In this document: positions 18,465-28,959 of the stretch, piece by piece | How positions within the stretch are numbered: position 1 is the first letter of the stretch | Layout: every line of letters begins with the position of its first letter | DNA from: Salifodinibacter halophilus | Lineage (GTDB): Bacteria > Pseudomonadota > Gammaproteobacteria > Nevskiales > Salinisphaeraceae | NCBI GenBank assembly: GCA_012999515.1 | Contig: JABEEB010000001.1 | Location: 868,001 to 932,000 of the forward strand | Reading direction: 5' to 3' | Length of the DNA stretch: 64,000 nucleotides | Program-made: the position numbers and the translations under genes | Notes under the pieces: generated by a model | What the model was told of the DNA's origin: nothing | The model's input: the letters and a program-made list of their open reading frames with translations, nothing else | Databases searched by the model: none

Positions 18465-18959
18465 TTAACTCACCAGTTTTTTATGCATGACATACGCATC
18501 AACGTAGCCATGCGTGGGGTGTTGAAACGCTTCGGGAAGCGTGCCTACAACCTCGAATCCAAGCTTTTGCCAAAGCCTGATCGCGCCCTCGTTGGTTGAT
18601 ACAACAAAATTGTATTGCATCGCGCGAAAACCGCGCCTTACACCTTCCTCTTGCGAATGTTGGCACATCGACGATGCCACCCCCTTGCCTTGGGCCACGG
18701 GATCAACGACATAGCCACAGTTACACACGTGCGAGCCTGGGCCGGGCCAATTGGGTTTTAGGTAATAAGAGCCATGGATTACGCCCGCCTCATCTTCGGC
18801 CACGAACGTGACATCGGGGCCTTCAATCCACGCCCGGCGTGCTTCTTCCTCAGCTATATCCGGCGCAAAGCCATAGGTATCACCAGCACGAAAGATTGGC
18901 GCCAGAATGTTCCAAACAGCTGGCCAGTCAGAGTCTTCAAATGTGCGGATAAGTGTCAT
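18465..18959 (-). CDS. GNAT family N-acetyltransferase
   Basis: 164 residues, a single GNAT domain: strand and helix with FEDSDWPAVWNIL at the start, the core strand GVIHGSYYLKPNW, the CoA-binding loop PVAQGKGVASSMCQHSQEE (the Q/RxxGxG/A signature is QGKGVA) and the late block NEGAIRLWQKLGFEVVGTLP. Its closest general resemblance is to phosphinothricin/L-methionine sulfoximine-type acetyltransferases, but the substrate cannot be assigned. The gene is convergent with the RDD gene and divergent from the sodium symporter. Confidence 0.88.
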   Translation of the reverse strand: MTLIRTFEDSDWPAVWNILAPIFRAGDTYGFAPDIAEEEARRAWIEGPDVTFVAEDEAGVIHGSYYLKPNWPGPGSHVCNCGYVVDPVAQGKGVASSMCQHSQEEGVRRGFRAMQYNFVVSTNEGAIRLWQKLGFEVVGTLPEAFQHPTHGYVDAYVMHKKLVS

Positions 18960-19166
18960 AGGCGGCCCTCATAAAAATCAATTGGATCAGCGGATAATTC
19001 GAGCATCTGCGGCCTGATACGCCATGCTATGCCAATAGCCAACACGCTCTTCGCGTGCCGAATTATTCCGCCTCCAAAGCGCTTATCGACAAGCTATCCT
19101 TGCCATTTTGTGACATCCATGAAAAATGGCCTTGCATCCTTTGATGGGCACGAGCATAAAGAAACC

Positions 19167-20630
19167 ATGGAATTTTCTATTTTCGAACAATTCAAGGAGC
19201 TGGTGGCCGCCGGCAATGGCTTGATCTGGGGTTCCTTACTGATCTACCTGCTAATTGGCGCAGGCCTGTACTTCACCGTCATAACGCGCGGCATCCAGTT
19301 CCGTTACTTCGGGCACATGTTCAAGCTCATGCGCCATTCACGTAGCGCCAGTGGCATCTCCTCGTTCCAGGCCCTTTCCACCAGCCTGGCCGCCCGGGTG
19401 GGCACTGGTAACTTAGCCGGCGTGGCGGTCGCCATCTCTCTCGGCGGGCCGGGCGCTATCTTCTGGATGTGGATGACGGCTCTAGTAGGCATGTCCACCA
19501 GCTTCGTCGAATCCACCCTGGCCCAGGCCTACAAGACGGACCACGGCGACGGCACCTTCCGCGGCGGCCCCGCCCGCTACATCGCCCAGGGACTTGGGCA
19601 ACGCTGGCTGGCAGCGCTGTTTTCCATCTGCTTGATCATCGCCTTCGGCCTGGCCTTCAACAGTGTGCAGTCCAACTCCATCGCCCAAGCCATGGAGCAA
19701 GCCTTTGCTTTACCACCCTGGGTGGCTGGCGTAGCCCTGGTCGTCGCGGTAACACCAATTATCTTCGGTGGCCTGAAGTCCATCGCCCGGGTGGCTGAAC
19801 TGATCGTACCGATGATGGCTGCCATCTACCTGTTGCTGGCCATCGTGGTCGTATTGCTCAACATCAGCGAGCTGCCGGCAGTCATCACGACCATTTTCAA
19901 AAGCGCCTTCGGCTTCAACCAAGCCGCTGGCGGTGCCGTCGGATATGCCATCTCTCAAGCCATCATGAACGGCATCAAACGCGGCCTGTTCTCCAACGAA
20001 GCGGGTATGGGGTCGGCCCCGAACGCCGCCGCCACCGCATACACACACCCGAACCATCCCGCCACCCAGGGCTTCATCCAGATGCTCGGCGTCTTCTTTG
20101 ACACCCTGGTGATCTGCACTGCCACCGCCGCCATCGTCATCATGGCCGGCCCGGGAGTATTCGCCGGCAATGAAGCCAACGGCATCCAACTGACTCAGAT
20201 CGCCCTCTCGAAGCAAGTCGGCGACTGGGCCAGTATATTTGTCGCCGTGGCAATCCTGCTGTTCGCCTTTACGTCGGTGATCGCCAACTATTCCTATGGC
20301 GAGACCAACGTGGAGCATCTCGTCGGCTCCAGATTCGCGCCCGGCGCCATCCTGATCTATCGCCTGGCAGTTCTGGCGATGGTGATAATCGGCGCGGTAG
20401 CCAATCTTGGGGTGGTTTGGAGCTTCGCCGACCTGTCGATGGGCATGATGGCGCTAATCAACCTTGTGGCGATCCTGCTACTCTCACCGGTAGCCTTCAC
20501 GCTATTCCGCGACTACGAGCGCCAGATCAAGGATGGCCTGGATCCCACCTTCGATCCACAGCGCTTTCCGCGACTGAGTCACCAGGTCGATCCCGATGCT
20601 TGGCCGTCGTCGCGCACCGACAACACTTAA
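19167..20630 (+). CDS. Alanine/glycine:cation symporter (AGCS family)
   Basis: 487 residues from ATG 19167 (MEFSIFEQFKELV). About eleven membrane helices. AGCS motifs are GTGNLAGVAVAISLGGPGA, FVESTLAQAYK, FRGGPARYI and GLFSNEAGMGSAPNAAATA, each clear. The family imports alanine or glycine with Na+ or H+ across the inner membrane. Upstream in-frame starts (19029, 19119) would add a tail that is not membrane-like. Codon choice (TCC, GCC, CTG, ATC) appears more biased than in neighbouring genes, which use TCG and CGC more freely; this could mean recent transfer or strong expression. A perfect 15-bp hairpin follows the stop. Confidence 0.92.
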   Translation: MEFSIFEQFKELVAAGNGLIWGSLLIYLLIGAGLYFTVITRGIQFRYFGHMFKLMRHSRSASGISSFQALSTSLAARVGTGNLAGVAVAISLGGPGAIFWMWMTALVGMSTSFVESTLAQAYKTDHGDGTFRGGPARYIAQGLGQRWLAALFSICLIIAFGLAFNSVQSNSIAQAMEQAFALPPWVAGVALVVAVTPIIFGGLKSIARVAELIVPMMAAIYLLLAIVVVLLNISELPAVITTIFKSAFGFNQAAGGAVGYAISQAIMNGIKRGLFSNEAGMGSAPNAAATAYTHPNHPATQGFIQMLGVFFDTLVICTATAAIVIMAGPGVFAGNEANGIQLTQIALSKQVGDWASIFVAVAILLFAFTSVIANYSYGETNVEHLVGSRFAPGAILIYRLAVLAMVIIGAVANLGVVWSFADLSMGMMALINLVAILLLSPVAFTLFRDYERQIKDGLDPTFDPQRFPRLSHQVDPDAWPSSRTDNT

Positions 20631-20637
20631 CCCTGCC

Positions 20638-20674
20638 GCCATGGACGCCACGCAAGAATCGTGGCGTCCATGGC
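20638..20674. terminator. Perfect 15-bp stem-loop after the symporter gene
   Basis: The arm GCCATGGACGCCACG (20638-20652) and its exact complement (20660-20674) surround a 7-base loop. It starts 7 bp after the AGCS stop and 24 bp before the stop of the convergent small membrane-protein gene, so it can serve both strands. Confidence 0.65.
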
Positions 20675-20697
20675 AACACCTTGATAGGCAGGCGCCG

Positions 20698-21111
20698 TTA
20701 CGGCCGGTTCGGCGGTTTGAACCAGCTCGCGGCTGGTTCTCGGTAGACGAGAAATAACCCGACAACGCCGGCCACGAATTGCAATAATGTCAGCGTGCCG
20801 ATTACTGGCATGCGCTCGATATGGGTCATGACGATTGGCAATTGCGGTGTAATGCCAACTAGGAAGAGCACGAACACGATGCCGCGGGCCCAGCTTGTCT
20901 GCTTGGCGATGTAGATATTAGCCAGTGCAATCAGGCCGAATACGGCCAGAAAAGAGACGATGGCCACGCCATGCTGTTGCCCTTTCGCCGGTACGAGCAA
21001 TGTTATTGCCAGTTTTGGAATGGCCAGGCCAATCATTGCCCAGAACAGCCATAGTGCCCGGGTCACCGAATGCGGGCGGCTCATCATGTGACTCGTATGC
21101 GTCGTATTCAT
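20698..21111 (-). CDS. Hypothetical four-helix membrane protein
   Basis: 137 residues from ATG 21111 (MNTTHTSHM). There are four hydrophobic stretches: about ALWLFWAMIGLAIPKLAITLL, then AIVSFLAVFGLIALANIYIA, GIVFVLFLVGITPQLPIV and GTLTLLQFVAGVVGLFLV. The tail is short and basic. I recognise no family; the pattern resembles generic inner-membrane proteins of unknown function. Alternative starts are 21087-21084 (MM) and an upstream ATG at 21171. It lies downstream of no gene on its strand and is convergent with the AGCS gene. Confidence 0.65.
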   Translation of the reverse strand: MNTTHTSHMMSRPHSVTRALWLFWAMIGLAIPKLAITLLVPAKGQQHGVAIVSFLAVFGLIALANIYIAKQTSWARGIVFVLFLVGITPQLPIVMTHIERMPVIGTLTLLQFVAGVVGLFLVYREPAASWFKPPNRP

Positions 21112-21204
21112 TTCACCGTATTCACTATCACCATTGAACAAGCTAGCACTCGCTGTGAGCTCGCTTATCAACGGCTCATTGCTTGTCGCTGTAGCTGGCT
21201 ATGT

Positions 21205-22608
21205 TTAGTGCTTGATACCACCTTTTGTAAGCTCGGCCGGGTCCAGCAGGCGATCAAGTTCAGCGTCGCTTAGTTCAGTCTGCTCGCGGGCAAGCTCCTT
21301 GATTGGCCGGCCTTCTTTATAAGCTTGTTTGGCGATCGCCGCGCCCTTGTCATAACCGATAACCGCATTCAACGCAGTAACTAGAATCGGGTTTTTGGCC
21401 AATGTGTCGTCGATGTTATCCCGATTGACGGTTAAACCGCTGATGACTTTGTCGGCCAATGTATTGCTGGTGTTGGTCAGCAGCTCGATAGACTGAAGCA
21501 AATTATAGGCCACCACCGGCAACATGACGTTCAGTTGAAAATTGCCGGATTGACCGGAGACGGTGATGGTGCTGTCGTTACCGATGACCTGGGCGGCGGC
21601 CATCGCCGCGGATTCCGGAATCACCGGATTAACTTTGCCGGGCATGATGCTGGAGCCTGGCTGGAGCGTGGGCAGTTGAACCTCCGATAGGCCTGCGAGC
21701 GGCCCGGATCCCATCCAACGCAGGTCGTTGGCGATTTTCATGATTGACACCGCTGCGGTCTTGAGCTGACCGGACAGCTCAACCGCGGCATCTTGTGACG
21801 ACAGACTTTCGAAGTTGTTGTCGCTGGGCCGGAATTCACAGCCGGTCGTCTCGGTCAGCGTTTTCGCGATGCGGGCACCGAACTCTGGGGGCGCATTAAT
21901 GCCAGTGCCGACGGCGGTGCCGCCCTGCGCGAGGCCACGTACACGCTCGAGTGTATCGACCACACGCTTACGGTTGGACTCGATCTGCGCGGCCCAGCCG
22001 CCCATCTCCTGATCGAAACGCACAGGCATGGCATCCATGAGATGTGTGCGCCCCGTTTTAACTACGTCAGCCAGTTCGTCGCCCTTGCGCCGCAGCGTAT
22101 CGCGAAAGTGTTCCAGCGCCGGCAAAAGTTGTTTTTCACATTCGATCACCGCGGCGACATGGATCGAGGTCGGAATCACGTCGTTGGAGGATTGCCCCAT
22201 ATTGACGTGGTCATTCGGATGCACCGTATCGGCGCCGACTTCGCTGGCCAGATGCGCGATGACCTCATTGGCGTTCATGTTGGTCGATGTGCCCGAACCG
22301 GTTTGGAATACGTCGACCGGGAAGTGGTCATCGTGGTCGCCGCGTGCCACGGCGTTGGCCGCGTGGATAATGGCTTCGGCGGTGTCGGTATCCAATAGGC
22401 CGAGGTCGCGATTGACCTGCGCGGCACTGGATTTGATCAGCCCCAACGCGTTGATCTGGGCACGCGGCGCACGCAGGTTGGAGATTGGGAAGTTCTCGAC
22501 CGCACGCTGGGATTGTGCGCCCCAGAGGGCATCGGCCGGGACTTGCAGCTCGCCCAGGCTATCCTTTTCGGTGCGCGTATTGTTGGTGTCGAATTCGCCA
22601 TTTGCCAT
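21205..22608 (-). CDS. fumC: Fumarate hydratase, class II
   Basis: 467 residues, the normal size for oxygen-stable, iron-independent FumC. It interconverts fumarate and malate in the TCA cycle. Hallmarks: the start with TEKDSLGELQVPADALWGAQ, GSGTSTNMNANEV, HPNDHVNMGQSSND, KTGRTHLMDA and the superfamily signature GSSIMPGKVNPVIPE, whose flexible loop has the catalytic Ser. It has its own promoter region, shared with the divergent purB, which encodes another enzyme of the same fumarase/aspartase superfamily. Confidence 0.96.
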   Translation of the reverse strand: MANGEFDTNNTRTEKDSLGELQVPADALWGAQSQRAVENFPISNLRAPRAQINALGLIKSSAAQVNRDLGLLDTDTAEAIIHAANAVARGDHDDHFPVDVFQTGSGTSTNMNANEVIAHLASEVGADTVHPNDHVNMGQSSNDVIPTSIHVAAVIECEKQLLPALEHFRDTLRRKGDELADVVKTGRTHLMDAMPVRFDQEMGGWAAQIESNRKRVVDTLERVRGLAQGGTAVGTGINAPPEFGARIAKTLTETTGCEFRPSDNNFESLSSQDAAVELSGQLKTAAVSIMKIANDLRWMGSGPLAGLSEVQLPTLQPGSSIMPGKVNPVIPESAAMAAAQVIGNDSTITVSGQSGNFQLNVMLPVVAYNLLQSIELLTNTSNTLADKVISGLTVNRDNIDDTLAKNPILVTALNAVIGYDKGAAIAKQAYKEGRPIKELAREQTELSDAELDRLLDPAELTKGGIKH

Positions 22609-22762
22609 CAGGCTCTCCTCGCTGGTTTAGGTGTGTCGCGCGACCGCGGCATGTTTCGTCCCGCAATATAACTTAGCGTCGTTTCATTTTGCCGTGGCGA
22701 GCCACCCATTAACTTGGAGTTTGGCGTGTGCCAGATCGGTCAACGGCGGAAAAATCCTTTAG

Positions 22763-24190
<1,428 letters not shown>

Positions 24191-24192
24191 CC

Positions 24193-24804
24193 GTGGACGT
24201 GCTCGACACCATAGAGGCGCGGCGCTCGACGCGGCATTTCGACCCCGAGCACCGCATGAGCGCCGCCGAATTCGACGCGCTCATGCACTATGTGCGCTGC
24301 GCGCCGACCGCTTTCAATATCCAGAACTGGCGCTTTGTCGCGGTCCAGGACACCGAACTACGCGCCGAAATCCGGCAAGCGGCCTGGAACCAACCGCAGA
24401 TCACCGAGGCATCGCTGCTACTGGTGCTCTGCCTGGATCTGAAAAGCTGGGCCAAATCGCCCCATCATTACTGGCGCAATGCGCCGCCGCACGTCGCCGA
24501 ATCGATGGTGCGCCAGATCGAGCATTTTTATCGCGACGACGCACAACTCCAGCGCGACGAAGGCATGCGCTCCTGCGGCATCGCCGCCCAAACCGCCATG
24601 CTGGCGGCCAAGGGCCTCGGTTATGACTCGTGTGCGATGGACGGTTTCGACTTCAAACGTGTCGCCCATCTGATCAACTTGCCACCAGACCACCGGATCA
24701 GCCTGATCGTAACGATCGGCAAAGCGGTCAACCCGCCTTATCCGCGCAGCGGTCCAGTAGCCAACGCCGACGTCGTCTTTCGCGATACATTTCCCGACGT
24801 TTAA
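24193..24804 (+). CDS. Nitroreductase family protein
   Basis: 203 residues, GTG start at 24193 just 2 bp after the purB stop, so it is probably co-translated. The FMN-binding pattern is typical: TIEARRSTRHFDPEHRMSA, CAPTAFNIQNWRFVAVQD and the late GLGYDSCAMDGFD with LPPDHRISLIVTIGKAV. Nitroreductases are FMN-containing NAD(P)H oxidoreductases acting on nitro compounds, quinones or enals; the physiological substrate is unknown. The link with purB is positional only. Confidence 0.9.
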   Translation: MDVLDTIEARRSTRHFDPEHRMSAAEFDALMHYVRCAPTAFNIQNWRFVAVQDTELRAEIRQAAWNQPQITEASLLLVLCLDLKSWAKSPHHYWRNAPPHVAESMVRQIEHFYRDDAQLQRDEGMRSCGIAAQTAMLAAKGLGYDSCAMDGFDFKRVAHLINLPPDHRISLIVTIGKAVNPPYPRSGPVANADVVFRDTFPDV

Positions 24805-24818
24805 CGCCGGACACCTGG

Positions 24819-25259
24819 TTACATTTCCGGTTTGATGACTTCGGCGTCGGCAATCCGGGCGCGTGCCGCATCATCCACACGGATACTGGTCTGCGTCTTG
24901 AAATCAAACCAGACAGTCGCCGTCTCAAATGTCGCGAACAGCGTGTCGTTGTCAGCGCCAAAAAGCGCCTGCTCGAGCGCCATGCTGGAGCCGCCAATAC
25001 GCGCAACCCGCGTACCAATCACCACCTCGGCCGGATAGTGAAGCTGGCGCTGGAAGCTACCGCGCAGATCGGCGAGGATCGGCCCGACCGACCAGGCGTT
25101 CCGATCGGTCCCTGCCAAACGATGAAAATAATCGATCCGCCCATCTTCCGCGTAGCGGAAAAACACTGTGTTATTAACATGGCCGAGCGCATCCATCTCG
25201 CCCCATTTAACGCTGATCGGCAAAAGAAAAGAAAAATCGGCCTTAGATGGTGTATTCAT
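24819..25259 (-). CDS. Acyl-CoA thioesterase, hotdog fold (4HBT-like)
   Basis: 146 residues. The hotdog-fold signature WGEMDALGHVNNTVFFRYAED contains the catalytic-type Asp and the HVNN turn of 4-hydroxybenzoyl-CoA thioesterase relatives. It hydrolyses acyl-CoA or acyl-ACP thioesters; chain length is not predictable. The gene is divergent from a TetR regulator followed by fadE, so a shared role in fatty-acid breakdown is plausible. A small inverted repeat (25303-25316) lies in the divergent region. Confidence 0.88.
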   Translation of the reverse strand: MNTPSKADFSFLLPISVKWGEMDALGHVNNTVFFRYAEDGRIDYFHRLAGTDRNAWSVGPILADLRGSFQRQLHYPAEVVIGTRVARIGGSSMALEQALFGADNDTLFATFETATVWFDFKTQTSIRVDDAARARIADAEVIKPEM

Positions 25260-25302
25260 AATGGCGATACCCAGAGAATGAATTCGACGCTACCCTATCA
25301 CC

Positions 25303-25316
25303 ATACGCCATCGTAT
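25303..25316. promoter_or_regulatory. Candidate operator between thioesterase and TetR genes
   Basis: ATACG-CCAT-CGTAT is a short dyad with 5-bp arms and a 4-bp centre. It lies 44 bp before the thioesterase start and 57 bp before the TetR start. TetR-family repressors often bind such dyads in their own divergent promoters. The dyad is short, so it could be chance. Confidence 0.28.
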
Positions 25317-25372
25317 TGACAGCCGCCCCGAATTGGCCGAAGCTGATCAATGTGGAAGGAAGGCAATGACAC

Positions 25373-26020
25373 ATGAACAACAAAAAAACGACTCCCTCGA
25401 CCTCGCGCACACTGAGCGCCGAGGACTGGGCGCTTGCCGCGCTCGATGAAATGGCGGACCACGGCGTCGACGCTGTGGCCGTGGAAGCGCTCGCGCGCAG
25501 GCTCGGCGTGACCAAGGGCAGTTTCTATTGGCATTTCGCTAATCGCGAAGAGCTCATAAGCGCCGCGCTGGTGGCATGGGAGCGGCGTGAAACCGATGTT
25601 TTGCTAGAACGTGCAGCAGCTGAAGCGAATCCCGCTAACCGTATCCGTCGCCTAATCAGCGAAGTCAACGCCTCGCGCCGCGCCAGCCGACTCTATCTCG
25701 CATTATCGACCGCAACGCGCCCGACGCTGGTGCGCGAGTGCGTCAAACGCGTGGCCGATCGGCGCTTCGAGTTTCTGCGCACCTGCTATCTCGCGCTCGA
25801 ACACGACGAGCAGGCTGCCCACGATTGGGCGCTAATGACCTTTTCGGTTTTTCTCGGCTCGCTGCAAGCCCGTCACGATCTACCTGATCAGTGGCCCCCC
25901 GCTAACAGCGAGGATTTTGACCGCTATGTCGGTTTCCTGACGGACCAACTCGTGCCGGTGCCCGCCGATACCACGACGCACACGCCGGGATCGGCGACCG
26001 GATCGACGCCCGACCCATAA
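25373..26020 (+). CDS. TetR/AcrR family transcriptional regulator
   Basis: 215 residues. The N-terminal helix-turn-helix is typical: LAALDEMADHGVDAVAVEALARRLG, split between the first two helices, then VTKGSFYWHFANREELI for the recognition helix. The C-terminal ligand domain has FLGSLQARHDLP and no family-specific motif I know. AAGGAAGG lies about 10 bases before the ATG. It sits 21 bp before fadE on the same strand and divergent from an acyl-CoA thioesterase, so it may control fatty-acid genes much like PsrA/FadR-type regulators. That role is inferred from position. Confidence 0.9.
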   Translation: MNNKKTTPSTSRTLSAEDWALAALDEMADHGVDAVAVEALARRLGVTKGSFYWHFANREELISAALVAWERRETDVLLERAAAEANPANRIRRLISEVNASRRASRLYLALSTATRPTLVRECVKRVADRRFEFLRTCYLALEHDEQAAHDWALMTFSVFLGSLQARHDLPDQWPPANSEDFDRYVGFLTDQLVPVPADTTTHTPGSATGSTPDP

Positions 26021-26041
26021 AGCCTAACGGAGTCTACTGCC

Positions 26042-28504
26042 ATGATTGGACTGATCGCTTTTCTCATCGCTGTCGCGGGATCCTGGGCACTGTCCTATTT
26101 CGGTGCCGGTATTGTCGGCTGGACCGCGGGCATCGTCGGCTATTTCCTAGTAGCTTGGCTGGTCGGCGCAATCGGTTGGCTCGCCTTCGTCATCGCTCTG
26201 GTTCTATTTACACCGATTTTGGCTGCACTGGGGGTGCCCGGTATACGGCGCAAACTGCTAACCAGTCAGCTATTTGAACGCTTCAAGGTCATCCTGCCGC
26301 CGATGTCGGCGACCGAGCGCGAGGCATTGGAAGCAGGTAGTCCGTGGTGGGAAGCCGAGATGTTTTCCGGCACGCCGGATTGGCATTATCTGCTGAACTT
26401 CCAACGCACCGAGTTGACCGACGAGGAGCAGGCGTTTCTCGACAACGAGGCCGAGCAGCTCTGTGACATGGCCGACGAATGGCAGATCTCGCACGAGTTG
26501 AAGGACATGCCGCCCGAGGTCTGGCAATTCCTGCGTGAAAACAAATTCTTCGCCATGTTGATCCCCAAGGAACATGGTGGGCTTGGGTTCTCGTCGGTCG
26601 CTCAATCCACGATCGTGGCCAAGATCGCCACGGGGTCACTGACCGCGGCCACAACCGTAATGGTCCCGAACTCACTCGGCCCCGGCGAACTGCTAGTTCG
26701 CTATGGCACCCGGCAACAACAAAACCGCTGGCTCCCGGGGCTGGCCGATGGCAGCGAAATCCCCTGTTTCGGCCTGACGGGGCCAGAGGTCGGCTCCGAC
26801 GCCGGCGCACTACCCGACCGCGGCATCGTCTGCGAAGGCCAATATAACGGCGAAACCGTACTCGGTATAAAGCTAACTTTTGCCAAACGCTGGATCACGC
26901 TGGCACCGGTCGCCACTGTTATTGGATTGGCCTTCAAACTCTATGACCCGGACGGCCTGCTCGGCGACGCCAACAAGACCGAGTACGGCATCACCTGTGC
27001 CCTGATCTCGGCCGACGAGCCAGGTGTGACGATTGGTGAACGCCACTACCCCGGGGCTTTCATGAACGGCCCCATCGAAGGCAGCGACGTCTTCGTGCCG
27101 CTGGATGCAATCATTGGCGGCCGCGAAAAAGCCGGCGGTGGCTGGCGGATGCTGACCGAATGCCTGTCGGCCGGGCGCGGCCTCTCGCTACCGGCGCTAT
27201 CTTCGGCAGCCGCTAAGGGCAGCTATCGCATGACGGGCGCATTTGCCCGCATCCGGCGCCAATTCAAACTGCCGGTTGGCAAATTCGAAGGCGTCCAGGA
27301 AAAAACCGCGCGTATTTCGGGGCTGAATTACAAAATTGAGGCCGGACGGCTGCTGACCGCCAGCGCGGTCGATCACTGCACCCCGGCGGTCGTCACGGCC
27401 ATGACCAAATACCATCTGACCGAATGGATGCGCGAATCAGTCAACGCCTCGATGGATGTCCATGGCGGCCGGGCCATCCAACGCGGTCCGCGCAACTACG
27501 TTTGGTCCTCGTACGAAGCCATTCCAATCGGCATCACTGTCGAAGGCGCCAACATCCTGACCCGCAGCCTCATGATCTTCGGCCAGGGGGCGATCCGGTG
27601 CCATCCGTTTGTGATCAAAGAGATGGAAGCCGCAGCGCGCGACGACCTGGCCGAGTTCGACACATTGTTATTTGGCCACATCCGCCACAGCGTGGCACGC
27701 GGCATGCGAGCGTTCACTCATGGCCTAACCAACGCCTGGAGTGCGCGCTCGCCGGTGACTGGTGAGGCCGCTCGTTACTATCGCCAATTGACACGTTATT
27801 CGGCTGCACTGGCGATTTGTTCCGATATCACGCTCGGCACACTCGGCGGTGCATTAAAGAAAAAGGAAATGCTCTCCGGCCGACTCGGCGACATACTCTC
27901 CGAGCTTTACTTCGGATCCGCGACGCTGAAATATTTCTACGACGAAGGTTCGCAGGACGACGACATCGACCACCTGCATTATGTGATGGCTGATTGCCTG
28001 CACAACATCGAGCAGGCATTCGACGGTTTCTTCCGCAACTTCCCGGTCACGGGCCTTGGCGGCCTGATGCGCTTCATGGTCATGCCCACGGGGCAGCATC
28101 ATCATGGTCCGAGCGACCGGCTTAAAAACAAGCTCGGCACCGCGATCATGGAACCATCGGCATTCCGCGACCGGCTGACCAAACACACCTACCTCGGCCA
28201 CGGGCAAACCCACCCAACCGCGCGCATGGAGCGCGCGTTCAACAAACTGGTCGAGGTCGAACCGGTCTACAATAAGTTCACCCAGGCACTTTCTAACGGT
28301 AAGATCAACGGCTGGGACCTCGAAGAGCAACTGGCATCGGCCATTGCGACGGGCGTATTGACCGAAACCGAAGCCGAATCGGTACGAACCTACGACACAC
28401 TTCGCTACGACGCCGTGCTAACCGATGCATTCACCTCTGAGTACATTAGCGACCCGTTGCATCACGACCACGTCGATACACGCGCCAACTCGCGCGTTGC
28501 CTAG
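26042..28504 (+). CDS. fadE: Acyl-CoA dehydrogenase FadE
   Basis: 820 residues, like E. coli FadE (814) and about twice the common acyl-CoA dehydrogenase size. Residues 1-70 include two hydrophobic segments; the dehydrogenase core runs from about 90 to 560 and a long helical C-terminal part follows. Core blocks: MLIPKEHGGLGFSSVAQS, PCFGLTGPEVGSDAGA, KRWITLAPVATV and VHGGRAIQRGPRNY. It catalyses the first step of beta-oxidation with FAD at the membrane. GGAG precedes the ATG by about 11 bp. It is cotranscribed with the TetR gene and the following DUF3293 gene. Confidence 0.95.
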   Translation: MIGLIAFLIAVAGSWALSYFGAGIVGWTAGIVGYFLVAWLVGAIGWLAFVIALVLFTPILAALGVPGIRRKLLTSQLFERFKVILPPMSATEREALEAGSPWWEAEMFSGTPDWHYLLNFQRTELTDEEQAFLDNEAEQLCDMADEWQISHELKDMPPEVWQFLRENKFFAMLIPKEHGGLGFSSVAQSTIVAKIATGSLTAATTVMVPNSLGPGELLVRYGTRQQQNRWLPGLADGSEIPCFGLTGPEVGSDAGALPDRGIVCEGQYNGETVLGIKLTFAKRWITLAPVATVIGLAFKLYDPDGLLGDANKTEYGITCALISADEPGVTIGERHYPGAFMNGPIEGSDVFVPLDAIIGGREKAGGGWRMLTECLSAGRGLSLPALSSAAAKGSYRMTGAFARIRRQFKLPVGKFEGVQEKTARISGLNYKIEAGRLLTASAVDHCTPAVVTAMTKYHLTEWMRESVNASMDVHGGRAIQRGPRNYVWSSYEAIPIGITVEGANILTRSLMIFGQGAIRCHPFVIKEMEAAARDDLAEFDTLLFGHIRHSVARGMRAFTHGLTNAWSARSPVTGEAARYYRQLTRYSAALAICSDITLGTLGGALKKKEMLSGRLGDILSELYFGSATLKYFYDEGSQDDDIDHLHYVMADCLHNIEQAFDGFFRNFPVTGLGGLMRFMVMPTGQHHHGPSDRLKNKLGTAIMEPSAFRDRLTKHTYLGHGQTHPTARMERAFNKLVEVEPVYNKFTQALSNGKINGWDLEEQLASAIATGVLTETEAESVRTYDTLRYDAVLTDAFTSEYISDPLHHDHVDTRANSRVA

Positions 28505-28510
28505 GGCGAC

Positions 28511-28936
28511 ATGGCCGAGGCGTTACTCGAAGCGGCATTCAAGGCCACCAGCTACCGGGTTGCGCTCGGAGCGCGTGAGATAAGCGTCACAATCGGCGGC
28601 GGCTGCCCGTCGATACTCGCAACCTGGTTTTGCCAACACGGCTACCGATTGGGCTGGCTCATTAGCGCCTACAACCCCGGTGCTCAGGCAATATCGACAG
28701 CACAAAACCGACACCGAGACGCCGCACTACATCGAGCTACGCGGCGTCTCGGCACGGCGTGGCTGGCGACACGAGCTGTCGACCCAGCCCAACACTGGCC
28801 GGACGAGCCCGGGGTGCTGATCGGCGGCATCAGTCAAACGAAAGCGCGCCTACTCGCTACGCGTTTCGGTCAAGCGGCGATCGTGGCGATCGGGCCCTCG
28901 CGCCGAACACGGCTGATCTGGCTCAGCAGCCACTAA
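28511..28936 (+). CDS. DUF3293 domain-containing protein
   Basis: 141 residues. The DUF3293 pattern is seen: AFKATSYRVALG, LISAYNPGAQAIS with the Asn-Pro turn, AQNRHRDAAL, and late GVLIGGISQTKARLLATRFGQAAIVAIG. Small cytosolic proteins of this family have no known function. It begins 6 bp after the fadE stop, so it is in the same transcript. No signal peptide or membrane segment. Confidence 0.8.
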   Translation: MAEALLEAAFKATSYRVALGAREISVTIGGGCPSILATWFCQHGYRLGWLISAYNPGAQAISTAQNRHRDAALHRATRRLGTAWLATRAVDPAQHWPDEPGVLIGGISQTKARLLATRFGQAAIVAIGPSRRTRLIWLSSH

Positions 28937-28959
28937 CCCAAGGGGCAGACCAGCCGGTG

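Noticed and set aside
19710-20318. 202-codon minus-strand open frame opposite the AGCS symporter
   Set aside because: Shadow of a clear membrane-transporter gene; rich in Gly, His and Asp, as expected from antisense of the Ala, Val and Ile codons of the gene.
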